Below are positions 36,663 to 45,908 of a stretch of DNA of 64,000 bases, in pieces. The stretch covers positions 62,001 to 126,000 of the forward strand of contig JAFLKK010000022.1 in NCBI GenBank assembly GCA_019163375.1. The letters run 5' to 3'. Within the stretch, counting starts at the first letter, position 1. The number at the start of each line of letters is the position of its first letter. The translations under genes and the position numbers were made by a program. The notes beneath the pieces were generated by a model, which searched no databases, had not been told where the DNA came from, and saw only the letters and a program-made list of their open reading frames with translations. Origin of the DNA: Paludibacter sp. (GTDB taxonomy: Bacteria; Bacteroidota; Bacteroidia; Bacteroidales; Paludibacteraceae).

Positions 36663-36755
36663 AACCTTTGCGATATTGCTGCAAAAGTAAACAGCATCTT
36701 CATTCTGAGAATTTTAAATACAACATCAATTAAGTATATATCAAAACAAACAGTT

Positions 36756-37070
36756 ATGAAAAAAAATTTAATTCTTCTTTTATTATTCGTTGCACTGTCT
36801 TCCACAGCTTATAGCCAAAACGAAGCAAAACGTACTGTCCCATCAATTGAGTGTCAAATAGACTCGGTGATAAAAAAGTACGACGTTAAAGACGTTAGTG
36901 TCACAGGCGCAAATGGTGTGTCAATTACTTATACAACGGACTTTTATTTTGAAAAAGGATTTCTCGTTGTCAATAAAGTAAGTTTTTTCAACATGCAAAA
37001 GCTGGTATCCTTCCAAATCATAAAAGGTGTTTTCAATAAAAAACACAGTATGCATATTACCTTCAATTAA
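36756..37070 (+). CDS. Small secreted protein of unknown function
   Basis: The 104-residue protein has a clear Sec signal (MKKNLILLLLFVALSSTAYSQ) leaving a mature part of about 83 residues. The mature part is beta-rich, with KYDVKDVSVTGANGVSITY and a hydrophobic-basic end (IIKGVFNKKHSMHITFN). I do not recognise a family. Export to the periplasm or surface is the only safe inference. Confidence 0.65.
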   Translation: MKKNLILLLLFVALSSTAYSQNEAKRTVPSIECQIDSVIKKYDVKDVSVTGANGVSITYTTDFYFEKGFLVVNKVSFFNMQKLVSFQIIKGVFNKKHSMHITFN

Positions 37071-37237
37071 ACGGGATACGCAGAACATCAATCAGCAATC
37101 TGAATTCGAGTCAGGTTTACTCAGGGAATAGCAGTATTGCTTTTCCATACGGGATTCCAACAATAGAAAATCTTCTCAGACTTAGTTCAAATTTCGAACG
37201 AAGATTTAGGCCTTAAAACTAATAATATCGAAATAGC

Positions 37238-38968
37238 ATGTCTTACTTTAGCACTTCAAAAGCGTTGATGTTTTACGACAGCCTTCTTCTTTTTGTAAAG
37301 GAGAATAAAAAAAACATATTTCTATTTGTAGTATTAAGTATAGTATGCTTGTTCCCCAACCTATTCTATATCTATTTCGGCAGTTCGCTCGAGGGAAATA
37401 ATATAAAAAAAATTATATTTCTTGGCATTTCTGTGATTTGCTTTTTTATACCGTTTTTGATTTTCAACATCCGCACAGCCTTCTTTATCAATGGTATTTT
37501 TGTTGTGCTCGCCCCTTTCGAAATTGCCGAAATCTATTTAAACCAACAAACCGTAAGCCCCGGATTTATCATGTTGATTCTTCAAACAGATTATCACGAG
37601 GCTTTCGAACTATTGGAATCGATAAAGCTATTACTGGTTGGGGCTTTCCTTATCTATCTTGTCTACTTTTTCAGTGCTAAGCAACTACCCGGAAATGTTG
37701 CATTATTCAGTCCTAAGCGAAAACTCATAGTAAGCGCTCTGAGCCTTCTTTTTCTGTGTGCACTCTATGCCTATTTCTTTGCTTTAGGGTCAAAAATTGC
37801 TTCGAATACAAAAGTGCGGTTTGAATTTGCAAATGGATCCTTTGCGCAAAAGTTTGAGGAAATTTATCCTTGCGATATGATTTTAGCCATCGATAGAGGA
37901 ATTAAAATGTTTCATACCGTAAATCGGACCTCGGCTGATATTGAGCATTTCTCTTTTGGTGCTAAGCAAGTTGTAAAAACAAATGAAAAAGAGATGTATG
38001 TATTGGTTATTGGCGAAACCGCCAGATATGCTAATTTCTCTATCAATAATTATGCTCGTATAACCAGTCCATTGTTAGCAAAAACAAGTAGTCTGGTTTC
38101 TTTCAACGATGTATATTCAGAGGCCAATGAAACGCGCACAGCTTTACCGATCCTCCTTACTCGTGCAACGGCACAAAACTTCGAGATATTTACAAAAGAA
38201 AAAAGTATCATCGATGCCTTTGACGAAGCCGGATTTTCGACCTATTGGATAGCTAATCAGTCGGTAGGGAATGATTTTATTCAACGGGTAGTAAAGAAAA
38301 CAAAAGAACATTTTTTTGTTACAAAAGAGAGTGATTCGTCGGAGAATCTGGATGAAAATCTTTGGTTGTATCTCGATAAAATTCTAGCTAAAAATGAACA
38401 GAAACAATTCATCGTCATTCATACCATGGGCAGTCATTACAGGTATGACAACCGATATCCAAAAGCGTTCAAAAAATTTCAACCCGATTCGGAGGGTGCT
38501 TTCGGTTATGGTGTAATAGACAAACGGAATAAAGATAAACAGATAAATTCATACGATAATTCCATTCTTTACACCGATTATTTCTTGTCAAATACGATTG
38601 CAAGAATAAACAAGAAATCGACCGTTAGTTCGTTGCTCTATATTTCCGATCATGGCGAAAACTTATTCGAAAACGGACAAGTATTACATGGAAATGTACT
38701 ACCTACCACTTCAGAAGTTCATATTCCGTTGTTTGTTTGGACTTCCGAAAAGTATAATCAGTTATTCCCTCAGAAAAAAACAAACATAATAAAAAATGCG
38801 AACAAAAGTATTACATCTTCTGTTGTTTTTCACTCACTTTTAGACCTGGCAAACATAGAGATCCGGGAGAATAAATTTCAAAAAAGTATTTGTAGCTCTC
38901 TATTACAGAGCGATTCGCTTCGATTTGTATTAAATCAAAATCAACAAGTAATTAACATGAGCAAGTAA
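37238..38968 (+). CDS. Phosphoethanolamine transferase-like membrane sulfatase-fold protein (EptA/CptA type)
   Basis: The 576-residue protein has five hydrophobic spans in residues 1-190 and a periplasmic alkaline-phosphatase/sulfatase-fold domain after about residue 245. VLVIGETARYANFSINNYAR near residue 255, SEANETRTALPILLTR near residue 295 (candidate nucleophile Thr299 or Thr301), IVIHTMGSHYRY near residue 388 and YISDHGENLFENG near 470 match lipid A and core phosphoethanolamine transferases. Such enzymes transfer phosphoethanolamine from phosphatidylethanolamine to lipid A or core sugars and can lower sensitivity to cationic peptides. It sits at the end of an accessory run with no lipid A genes, so its acceptor is uncertain. 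Confidence 0.88.
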   Translation: MSYFSTSKALMFYDSLLLFVKENKKNIFLFVVLSIVCLFPNLFYIYFGSSLEGNNIKKIIFLGISVICFFIPFLIFNIRTAFFINGIFVVLAPFEIAEIYLNQQTVSPGFIMLILQTDYHEAFELLESIKLLLVGAFLIYLVYFFSAKQLPGNVALFSPKRKLIVSALSLLFLCALYAYFFALGSKIASNTKVRFEFANGSFAQKFEEIYPCDMILAIDRGIKMFHTVNRTSADIEHFSFGAKQVVKTNEKEMYVLVIGETARYANFSINNYARITSPLLAKTSSLVSFNDVYSEANETRTALPILLTRATAQNFEIFTKEKSIIDAFDEAGFSTYWIANQSVGNDFIQRVVKKTKEHFFVTKESDSSENLDENLWLYLDKILAKNEQKQFIVIHTMGSHYRYDNRYPKAFKKFQPDSEGAFGYGVIDKRNKDKQINSYDNSILYTDYFLSNTIARINKKSTVSSLLYISDHGENLFENGQVLHGNVLPTTSEVHIPLFVWTSEKYNQLFPQKKTNIIKNANKSITSSVVFHSLLDLANIEIRENKFQKSICSSLLQSDSLRFVLNQNQQVINMSK

Positions 38969-38993
38969 AGTAATTCACTAACCAATTTCAAAC

Positions 38994-39446
38994 ATGAAAC
39001 AAATTGAAAAACTATCCGAAAACGAGCATTTCACAGCCATCAACCTGGGCAATCTGGATGATTTAATGAGCTATTCACTCATTCATCCGGTGAATAAAAA
39101 CCTGTTGGAAGGTAAAGTATTTCTGAAAGAGGCTACCCATGCAACCGGTACGGAAATATCGTTTAATTCCCTCGCTCCGCACGCAGGGCAACCTTATTTT
39201 CATATTCACCGCAAAAACGAAGAAACCTATATCATTATAAAAGGGTATGGATTTTTTCAGGTCGACGAGGAATGCTTCGAGATAAAGGAAGGCAGCGTAA
39301 TACGCGTGGCTCCCAAGGGCAATCGTGGCATCAGCAATGCATCTGACGGGATAATGATTTATATGGTCGTACAATCCAAAGAAAACTCGCTGGAAGAGTA
39401 CACCACTGCCGATGGAGAACGACGCCCCTTCGAACCGAAGTGGTGA
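38994..39446 (+). CDS. Cupin domain protein
   Basis: The 150-residue cytoplasmic protein has a single cupin barrel. Motif 1 is PYFHIHRKNEETYIIIKGYG near residues 65-84, with metal-binding His, His and Glu; motif 2 is VIRVAPKGNRGISN near 100-113, where the usual second His is not present. It lies 25 nt after the phosphoethanolamine-transferase-like gene and is probably co-transcribed. It is followed by a terminator. Substrate or ligand cannot be inferred. Confidence 0.85.
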   Translation: MKQIEKLSENEHFTAINLGNLDDLMSYSLIHPVNKNLLEGKVFLKEATHATGTEISFNSLAPHAGQPYFHIHRKNEETYIIIKGYGFFQVDEECFEIKEGSVIRVAPKGNRGISNASDGIMIYMVVQSKENSLEEYTTADGERRPFEPKW

Positions 39447-39476
39447 TCGAATAATTTACAAAAATCACATTCAGTT

Positions 39477-39515
39477 AAGGCTGGGGGCATTATTAATAAT
39501 GCTTCCAGCCTTTTA
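39477..39515 (+). terminator. Terminator of the cupin gene
   Basis: AAGGCTGG and CCAGCCTT close a hairpin whose upper part (GCATTATTAATAATGC) is also self-complementary. TTTT follows the stem. Confidence 0.75.
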
Positions 39516-39585
39516 ATTTCAAACCAGACATCCCAACTACCGGTTAAACCCACGCAGAAAAACTGCTCCACTCCTACCTGATAAA

Positions 39586-39627
39586 CTGATAAATGTACTT
39601 TTGCATTGACAAGAGTACATTTATCAG
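39586..39627 (+). promoter_or_regulatory. Inverted repeat around the rhamnogalacturonan lyase promoter
   Basis: CTGATAAATGTAC (39586-39598) and GTACATTTATCAG (39615-39627) form a perfect 13-bp inverted repeat with a 16-nt gap. The -7 box TACTTTTG (39596-39603) begins in the left arm, so a bound regulator would cover the start site. Confidence 0.55.
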
Positions 39628-39767
39628 TGGTATACACATTCATTGCCTACGAGCTAAAAAATATTTTCCTTTCTTTGTGCTTCGCAATCATCAGGAGTCT
39701 TCTGTTGTGCGAAGGGTCTTTTACGAAAAAAAGGCTCAGATCTATTTACTTGAATAAGAAAATCACA

Positions 39768-42113
39768 ATGACAAAACGAGTATTGACTTTCTGCTTTATC
39801 GTCGCTACACTCTTCTCAACCGTTTATGGGCAACGCCAAATGGAAAACCTCGACAGGGGATTGGTGGCTGTAAAAGTTACCAACGGTGTATTTATAAGCT
39901 GGCGCATCGCGGCCACCGAGTTTACAAACGTAGGCTACAACCTCTATCGCGGCGGAACCAAAATTGCAGCCATCTCTTCAACCGAAGCCTCCAACTACAC
40001 CGACCTATCCGGTACGCTTACTTCAATTTATTCCATCAAAGCAGTAGTTGATGGGGTTGAACAAGCTGCTTCCAATCCGGCAAGTGTGTGGGCTAACATC
40101 TACAAAACACTTCCTATCACTGCACCTGCCGGAGGAACTACCCCCGATGCTGTGGCCTACACCTACACTGCAAACGACTGTAGCACGGGCGATGTTGATG
40201 GCGACGGGCAACTTGAAATTATTCTGAAATGGGATCCCACCAACTCAAAAGACAACTCCCAAAGTGGTTACACTGGTAATGTCTATCTGGACGCTTATAA
40301 ACTGGACGGTACACGACTCTGGAGAATTGATTTAGGAGTGAACATCCGTGCCGGAGCACATTACACACAGTTTTTGGTCTTCGACTTTGATGGTGATGGA
40401 ATAGCTGAAGTAGTTTGCAAAACAGCTCCCGGAACAAAAGATGGAGCCGGTAACTACTTAACAGGTGCTGCTACAGGAACTGACAACACAGCAGATTATA
40501 GAAATACCGGCGGTTACATTCTTACCGGACCGGAGTACCTCACTGTTTTTGCCGGACAAACGGGTAAAGAACTTCAAACCATCAATTATGAACCCGCACG
40601 TGGAACAGTATCCTCCTGGGGCGATAATTATGGCAATCGCGTGGATCGTTTTCTGGCCTGCGTTGCGTACCTGGATGGCAAGACTCCAAGTCTGGTTATG
40701 TGTAGAGGATACTACACCCGATGCTATCTAGCCGCTTACGACTGGAAGAATGGAGCACTGACAAAAAAATGGACGTTCGACAGCAATACTACCGGAAATA
40801 GCGGATATGCCGGTCAGGGGTGCCATAACCTTTGCGTGGGTGATGTTGACAGCGACGGGTTCGACGAAATCATTTACGGTTCCTGCACCATCGACCATAA
40901 CGGTACCGGAAAATATACGACAGCTTTGGGACATGGCGATGCTGTACATCTGAGTGATTTTAATCCCGACAGACCCGGACTGGAAGTGTGGCAAGCGCAT
41001 GAGAGTACAGGAAGTAATGGAGGACATGGTGCTACATTCCGCGATGCCAATACAGGTTCGATCTTATTTAGCTTCCCTTCTAGCGGCGATGTTGGCAGAG
41101 GCTTAGCGGCTGATGTTGATGCCACCAATAAAGGTGCAGAATGTTGGGCTGCCGGATCACCGTTGTACTCTTGTACAGGCACAACAGTGTCGACATCGCA
41201 ACCTGCATCGGATAATTTCGGAATATGGTGGGATGGCGATGACCTTCGCGAAATACTGGATGGCAACACATTAGACAAATACGGTGTTGGCCGCGAACTC
41301 ACCATATACAATTATGGTACTGCTTCGTCCTGCAACGGAACCAAGAAAAACCCCAACCTACAAGCCGACATTCTTGGCGACTGGCGCGAAGAGGTGATTC
41401 TCCATTCGAGTAATAACAGCGGCTTACTTATCTTCACAACAACGAAACCCACATCACGTCGGTTGTATACTTTGATGCACGACCCCATGTATCGCCTGGG
41501 CATTGCCTGGCAAAATGTGGCTTATAACCAACCTCCTGATCTAAGTTTTTATTTAGGTGGCGGTATGAGCACACCACCAACACCCGCTATCATCTATACA
41601 CAAACCATCAGTTTTCCGGCATTAGCTACCAAAGCCGTGGGCGATGCTGATTTTACACCGGGAGCAAATGCCACCTCATCGTTGCCGGTTTCGTATAGTA
41701 GTTCGAATTCTGCCGTAGCAAACATAATAAATGGTAATATTCATATTGTTGGCACAGGTACAACTGTTATTACAGCTTCACAAGCGGGTAATGGATTGTA
41801 CAATGCAGCAAAAAGTGTCACCCAGTCGCTAACCGTTTCCGCACATACTGCCCTGCAAACTCCCGAAAAGTGGACAATTTGCCTATACCCAAATCCTGTA
41901 TCAGGGAATACTATTACTCTAAAACTGCCGGCAGATTATCATTCGGAAATGAGTATTGCAATAGTAGATGGAATGGGGCGGTCGATAAAGAGAGAAGTAA
42001 AAAAAGGAGAGGGTCTTTATCATATCGATGTAGCTTCCTTTCCACAAGGTTCGTACGTTTTAAAAATAAAGTCGGCAGATATACAAAAAGCTATTCCGTT
42101 TGTAAAATTATAA
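39768..42113 (+). CDS. Rhamnogalacturonan endolyase (PL11) with T9SS sorting domain
   Basis: The 781-residue enzyme cleaves the rhamnogalacturonan I backbone of pectin by beta-elimination. From the ATG at 39768 it has a signal peptide (ending STVYGQ), an FN3-like domain to about residue 110, the PL11 beta-propeller at about 120-600 with calcium-type loops DVDGDGQLE (near 141) and DFDGDGIAE (near 206), an Ig-like domain at about 613-690 and a C-terminal type IX sorting domain from about 705 (LYPNPVSGNTITLKL, then SYVLKI). It should be secreted or anchored at the cell surface. The upstream in-frame ATG at 39606 is inside the operator and is rejected. No other pectin genes are in the window. Confidence 0.93.
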   Translation: MTKRVLTFCFIVATLFSTVYGQRQMENLDRGLVAVKVTNGVFISWRIAATEFTNVGYNLYRGGTKIAAISSTEASNYTDLSGTLTSIYSIKAVVDGVEQAASNPASVWANIYKTLPITAPAGGTTPDAVAYTYTANDCSTGDVDGDGQLEIILKWDPTNSKDNSQSGYTGNVYLDAYKLDGTRLWRIDLGVNIRAGAHYTQFLVFDFDGDGIAEVVCKTAPGTKDGAGNYLTGAATGTDNTADYRNTGGYILTGPEYLTVFAGQTGKELQTINYEPARGTVSSWGDNYGNRVDRFLACVAYLDGKTPSLVMCRGYYTRCYLAAYDWKNGALTKKWTFDSNTTGNSGYAGQGCHNLCVGDVDSDGFDEIIYGSCTIDHNGTGKYTTALGHGDAVHLSDFNPDRPGLEVWQAHESTGSNGGHGATFRDANTGSILFSFPSSGDVGRGLAADVDATNKGAECWAAGSPLYSCTGTTVSTSQPASDNFGIWWDGDDLREILDGNTLDKYGVGRELTIYNYGTASSCNGTKKNPNLQADILGDWREEVILHSSNNSGLLIFTTTKPTSRRLYTLMHDPMYRLGIAWQNVAYNQPPDLSFYLGGGMSTPPTPAIIYTQTISFPALATKAVGDADFTPGANATSSLPVSYSSSNSAVANIINGNIHIVGTGTTVITASQAGNGLYNAAKSVTQSLTVSAHTALQTPEKWTICLYPNPVSGNTITLKLPADYHSEMSIAIVDGMGRSIKREVKKGEGLYHIDVASFPQGSYVLKIKSADIQKAIPFVKL

Positions 42114-42174
42114 AGCAAGCATGAAAGGACATAACACCTATGTGGTAATAAACTATCTCTGCTACAAATGACCC

Positions 42175-44469
42175 CTACTCTGTAAACTTCGAATTAAACA
42201 GAAGGAAGCCGATATTGATACCGAAGTTCCACTCACTACCGGAGTTGCTGTAATTGGCAAATAAACCCGCCGATGCAATTTTAAAGTTATAGACCAACGA
42301 TGTCTCCACCATCACTTGCGATGAAGTAAACGGCTCGGAGTAATAAGCCGAATTATCGGAGGCACGGTTAATGGTTTCGTAAGGCACAAACCAGTAGCCT
42401 TCACACCGGGCATGAAAGTCCTTCGTAAAATTATAAATAGGTTTCACCCCGATAGCTGCATACTTATTGGCACTAAACGCATCTTTAAAAACAGTACGGG
42501 TATAGGGCGTGGGTCGAAATGCGGGCGCCTGAATAAGACTAACTGTATAATTGCGTAACAATGATCGGTTGGAGAAAGCAAGTTCACCATACACACCCAA
42601 CGTAAGTCTGTCGGAAAGCGGATAGTAGCGATCTGCTTTCGCTCGCCATTGCATCCATAAATTCCTTACATTTTTTACATTATTCGATGGCACATTGCCC
42701 GATTCGTACGATTCCACCCCGGTAAATGCCTGTAGAGTCGTAGATATATTGTATCCTCTTGTTGGATACATAGTATGATTTAAGGTCTGAGCTTCAATTC
42801 GCCCAAAAAGACTACCGAGCGAGAAATGACTTTCGTCTTCACGGGTGGACGGAGTAATAGTGGCTCTGTTTAAAAAGTAGGTGTCCGACAAATAACCATA
42901 GCCCGCACCAAATTCCATACGACCGTTCATCCCTACCGGAAAACCGACACTTAACTTGCTATAAATCTCACCCTGCGTAAAGTCGGCTGTGCGATTGTCG
43001 CTATAAAACAATTTGTCACCTTCAAAATAATCAAACTTATGCAGTACAATGCCCAACTTCACATACCAGTTCTTTTGATCCGGAATTTCAATGCGTGTTC
43101 CCATGCTGAATCCGTTATACACTTTACCAAACTGAGCATCAACATACGACGACTGTGCGTAATCGGTCAGATTTTGGTGCGACACTCCAAAATAAGCCTG
43201 ATTGGCAGTAGACGATGAGAAATTACCACCCACAAGTACTTTTAAATGATTCTGGGCTCTCACATGCAGGTTCAAATCAAAATTACCTGTTTCGGTATTA
43301 TACACGGCATGCGGCATTACCTCCTGTATTTTATCGTCGGAGATTAATTTAAAGTAGGATTCTTTAAATTCTTTCATCGTAAACACGTCATCTTCATAGT
43401 GAAATACCTGTTCCACATATTTCTTTTGCAGACTGTCTACTCCTTCTACCGTAACGCGTTGAAATTTAAATTCAGGATAACAGTTTTGGAATTCCTGACG
43501 TTTTGCAGCTGTCTCTTCGGGTGTAACACGGCGAGGAATACGCGCTTTAATCTCGTCCATACGCTTCATAATCGAATCATATCCCATCTGCACCAACTCA
43601 TCTACTTTATTGAAATCGAACATTTTATAAGTATTAGAATTAAATGAGAACAAAAGACCTTCTTTTTGGGGAATAGTGTAATCGGTTTTAGTCATGATCA
43701 TGTTTTGAACCTGCATGATGATGTCTCCCTGCTCGGGTTTCTTAGGATTTGTAGCCACCACACTACCTATCATCACATCGGGTTTAAAGTCGTTACGCAT
43801 CACATCCACGGGGAAATTATTGAAAATGCCGCCGTCGAACAACAAGCGACCGTCCACCACGATGGGTTTATACATAAATGGGAAAGTCATCGAAGCCCGG
43901 ATAGCATCGCCCAGCACCCCGTTACGCAACACCACCGCTTCACGATTATAAATATCGGACGCGACGCAGCGGAAAGGCACGAAAAGTTTATCAAAATCGC
44001 CTCCGGCAACTGCATTGGCCTGCGCACAAAGTTGCACAAAAGCAAAATTCATTTGACGTGGCGACACAAGGTTGGTAGGTAGAATTGTGGATTTAAAATC
44101 AATAGAATCAATCTTATTGATTCTTAACGGAATCTCGGCAAAATTAGGTTTAGGGTCGGCATTACGGTAATAATACTTGTAATTTAGCTCCACCTCACCC
44201 GTCGACCAGTTTTTAAAATCGTTGGATTTAAGCACTGCTATCATTTGCTCCGTACTAAAACCCATGGCATACATCCCCCCAACAATGGCGCCCATCGAAG
44301 TACCCGCTACATAATCTATCGGAATATTATTATCTTCCAATGCTTTGATAACACCTATGTGTGTAATGCCTTTAGCACCACCTCCACTCATCACAAGTCC
44401 TACTTTTTGGGCAAAAGTCAGGTGAATAACACATAGCGAAAACAGTAAAATAAAGAATCGTTTTTTCAT
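42175..44469 (-). CDS. Patatin-like phospholipase fused to a BamA-type barrel
   Basis: The protein has 764 residues from the ATG at 44469, where a signal peptide starts (ending LTFAQ). The patatin domain at about 22-230 has the oxyanion loop GGGAKG, nucleophile Ser58 in GTSMG and Asp212 in FDGGIFNNFP. A POTRA-like segment at about 335-410 and a 16-strand-type surface-antigen barrel from about 420 follow. This is the PlpD-like type Vd autotransporter layout, widespread in Bacteroidetes. It probably presents a lipase at the outer membrane. A longer reading from 44505 puts twelve residues before the signal and is not preferred. Confidence 0.9.
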   Translation of the reverse strand: MKKRFFILLFSLCVIHLTFAQKVGLVMSGGGAKGITHIGVIKALEDNNIPIDYVAGTSMGAIVGGMYAMGFSTEQMIAVLKSNDFKNWSTGEVELNYKYYYRNADPKPNFAEIPLRINKIDSIDFKSTILPTNLVSPRQMNFAFVQLCAQANAVAGGDFDKLFVPFRCVASDIYNREAVVLRNGVLGDAIRASMTFPFMYKPIVVDGRLLFDGGIFNNFPVDVMRNDFKPDVMIGSVVATNPKKPEQGDIIMQVQNMIMTKTDYTIPQKEGLLFSFNSNTYKMFDFNKVDELVQMGYDSIMKRMDEIKARIPRRVTPEETAAKRQEFQNCYPEFKFQRVTVEGVDSLQKKYVEQVFHYEDDVFTMKEFKESYFKLISDDKIQEVMPHAVYNTETGNFDLNLHVRAQNHLKVLVGGNFSSSTANQAYFGVSHQNLTDYAQSSYVDAQFGKVYNGFSMGTRIEIPDQKNWYVKLGIVLHKFDYFEGDKLFYSDNRTADFTQGEIYSKLSVGFPVGMNGRMEFGAGYGYLSDTYFLNRATITPSTREDESHFSLGSLFGRIEAQTLNHTMYPTRGYNISTTLQAFTGVESYESGNVPSNNVKNVRNLWMQWRAKADRYYPLSDRLTLGVYGELAFSNRSLLRNYTVSLIQAPAFRPTPYTRTVFKDAFSANKYAAIGVKPIYNFTKDFHARCEGYWFVPYETINRASDNSAYYSEPFTSSQVMVETSLVYNFKIASAGLFANYSNSGSEWNFGINIGFLLFNSKFTE

Positions 44470-44520
44470 TCTGCGTAAAGGTTTATTCAGACCGTAAAAG
44501 TACAAATATTAAATTACAAA

Positions 44521-44572
44521 ACTGAATAATAACTTAAATTTAATATGGAAATAATAGTAATAGTTATTCAGT
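44521..44572. promoter_or_regulatory. Inverted repeat in the divergent patatin-Crp spacer
   Basis: ACTGAATAA (44521-44529) and TTATTCAGT (44564-44572) form a 9-bp inverted repeat between the two divergent genes. A -7 box TAATTTTG for the Crp-type gene lies at 44582-44589. Confidence 0.35.
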
Positions 44573-44625
44573 AACATTGAGTAATTTTGTAGGGCGAAAA
44601 ATAGCTTATTAAGATAATCAGACAT

Positions 44626-45210
44626 ATGACTCCGGAATTTTTCACACTAGTTATTGATAAACTCAGCTCTCTTTCCGAAAAAGAACAAGTAATTCTGTCA
44701 TCGTACATTGATATTAAAACATTTTCGAAAGGAGAATTGCTCCTTCGGCAAGATGAAGTTTGCAAATTTATCTACTTCATCATCACAGGCACTGTAATTT
44801 ACTATCAACTAACCAACAATGGCGAAGAGTTCACTACTGATTTTGCGTTTGATGGCGAATGGGTGACCGACAATAGAAGTCGTATCACTCAAACCCCTTC
44901 GCATCTCAACATCAAAGCATGGGATAATACCAAAGTGATTGTTATACAACAAAGCGACCTCGAGACATTGTTCACCAACATACCTTCATTGGAACGAGTA
45001 GTGCGCCTATCAATAGAGCAAGCCTATGTAAAACTGGCACAATGGAGCATCGATCTACAGACTTTATCCGCAGAGGAACGGTATCAGAAACTTGTTGAAA
45101 AATCACCGCAGGTATTCCAAAAACTTCCACTCTATCATATTGCCAATTATCTGGGCATTGCTCCTAAATCGCTAAGTAGAATAAGAAATAAAAAAACACC
45201 TTCCGATTAA
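44626..45210 (+). CDS. Crp/Fnr family transcriptional regulator
   Basis: The 194-residue cytoplasmic protein has an N-terminal cyclic-nucleotide-binding-like beta barrel (about residues 20-120, with FSKGELLLRQDEVCKFIYFI in the position of the cNMP domain start) and a C-terminal helix-turn-helix near residues 165-190 (LYHIANYLGIAPKSLSRIRN). No Fnr-type N-terminal Cys cluster is seen. The next two genes on the same strand, an outer-membrane protein and an Acg-type nitroreductase, are plausible targets. The inducer is unknown. Confidence 0.92.
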   Translation: MTPEFFTLVIDKLSSLSEKEQVILSSYIDIKTFSKGELLLRQDEVCKFIYFIITGTVIYYQLTNNGEEFTTDFAFDGEWVTDNRSRITQTPSHLNIKAWDNTKVIVIQQSDLETLFTNIPSLERVVRLSIEQAYVKLAQWSIDLQTLSAEERYQKLVEKSPQVFQKLPLYHIANYLGIAPKSLSRIRNKKTPSD

Positions 45211-45285
45211 TTTGGTAACAAATGTGGAGAAGATTCAATTTTTCATTACCGAACTTTGCAGTCTATTAATTAAAAGTTTATCAAT

Positions 45286-45897
45286 ATGAAAAAGAAAATC
45301 TTATTCATTGCATGCATATTCATAACAGTTGCAAGTACATCCGCTCAAAAAGATTCTTTGCAAATAAAAGAAGTTGCAAAGTCTCATTCGAAAAGCTATA
45401 ATGTCAAATCAGCCATTGAGGTTGAAAGTTTGGTACCTATGTTCCTCAGCGGCGGTTATCACTTTGGAGTTGGTTATCGTTATGAGAAATTCAGAGTACG
45501 TTTGAGTATTATCAATGGAGGAAGTTATGATGCAGAAACCGCCGGAGTAAATAACTCTTCCGCTGATTTCAAACGATATTACAAAACGTCGCCCGGATTA
45601 TTTTTGGGATACAATCTTTGGCGAAATCTGGAACTGTACACTTATTTTGAAGCGCACACTTTCGAAATAGAGCAAAAAAGTACAGGTAACCGAAAAGATG
45701 TACACAGTTTGGATACCGGTTTAGGACTTAGCTACCAGTTTTTCATTGGCAGGTATTTTTATATTCAACCCGGAATGCATGTGTATCTAAGAGCAAATAA
45801 AACTATTAACTTCGAAACAGCAAGTTATTCAATACCAAACGTTGATCTTTCGCCGGTCATAAGGTTGGGAGTTCGGCTTTGGAGCAAAGACAACTAA
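45286..45897 (+). CDS. Small outer-membrane beta-barrel protein
   Basis: The 203-residue protein has a signal peptide (MKKKILFIACIFITVASTSA). The mature part alternates hydrophobic and polar residues with aromatic belts (GGYHFGVGYRYEKFRVRLSI, GYNLWRNLELYTYFEAHTF) and ends in RLGVRLWSKDN. This fits an eight-stranded outer-membrane barrel of the OmpW/PorT-like kind, but no specific family is recognised. The gene lies 75 nt downstream of the Crp-type gene and 11 nt before the nitroreductase gene, so it is probably in an operon with the latter. Confidence 0.72.
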   Translation: MKKKILFIACIFITVASTSAQKDSLQIKEVAKSHSKSYNVKSAIEVESLVPMFLSGGYHFGVGYRYEKFRVRLSIINGGSYDAETAGVNNSSADFKRYYKTSPGLFLGYNLWRNLELYTYFEAHTFEIEQKSTGNRKDVHSLDTGLGLSYQFFIGRYFYIQPGMHVYLRANKTINFETASYSIPNVDLSPVIRLGVRLWSKDN

Positions 45898-45908
45898 TAA
45901 GAATACCA

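Noticed and set aside
31010-36700. Classic integron
   Set aside because: No integrase gene is present, and I could not find the paired inverse core sites of attC at the ends of the genes. Only the cassette-like layout is retained as a hypothesis.
40874-41311. Minus-strand frame of 145 residues inside the PL11 gene
   Set aside because: The opposite strand carries a complete lyase. The frame has low complexity and no family features.
43399-44082. Plus-strand frames opposite the patatin gene
   Set aside because: They lie over conserved patatin sequence and are rich in His and Arg as expected for antisense frames.
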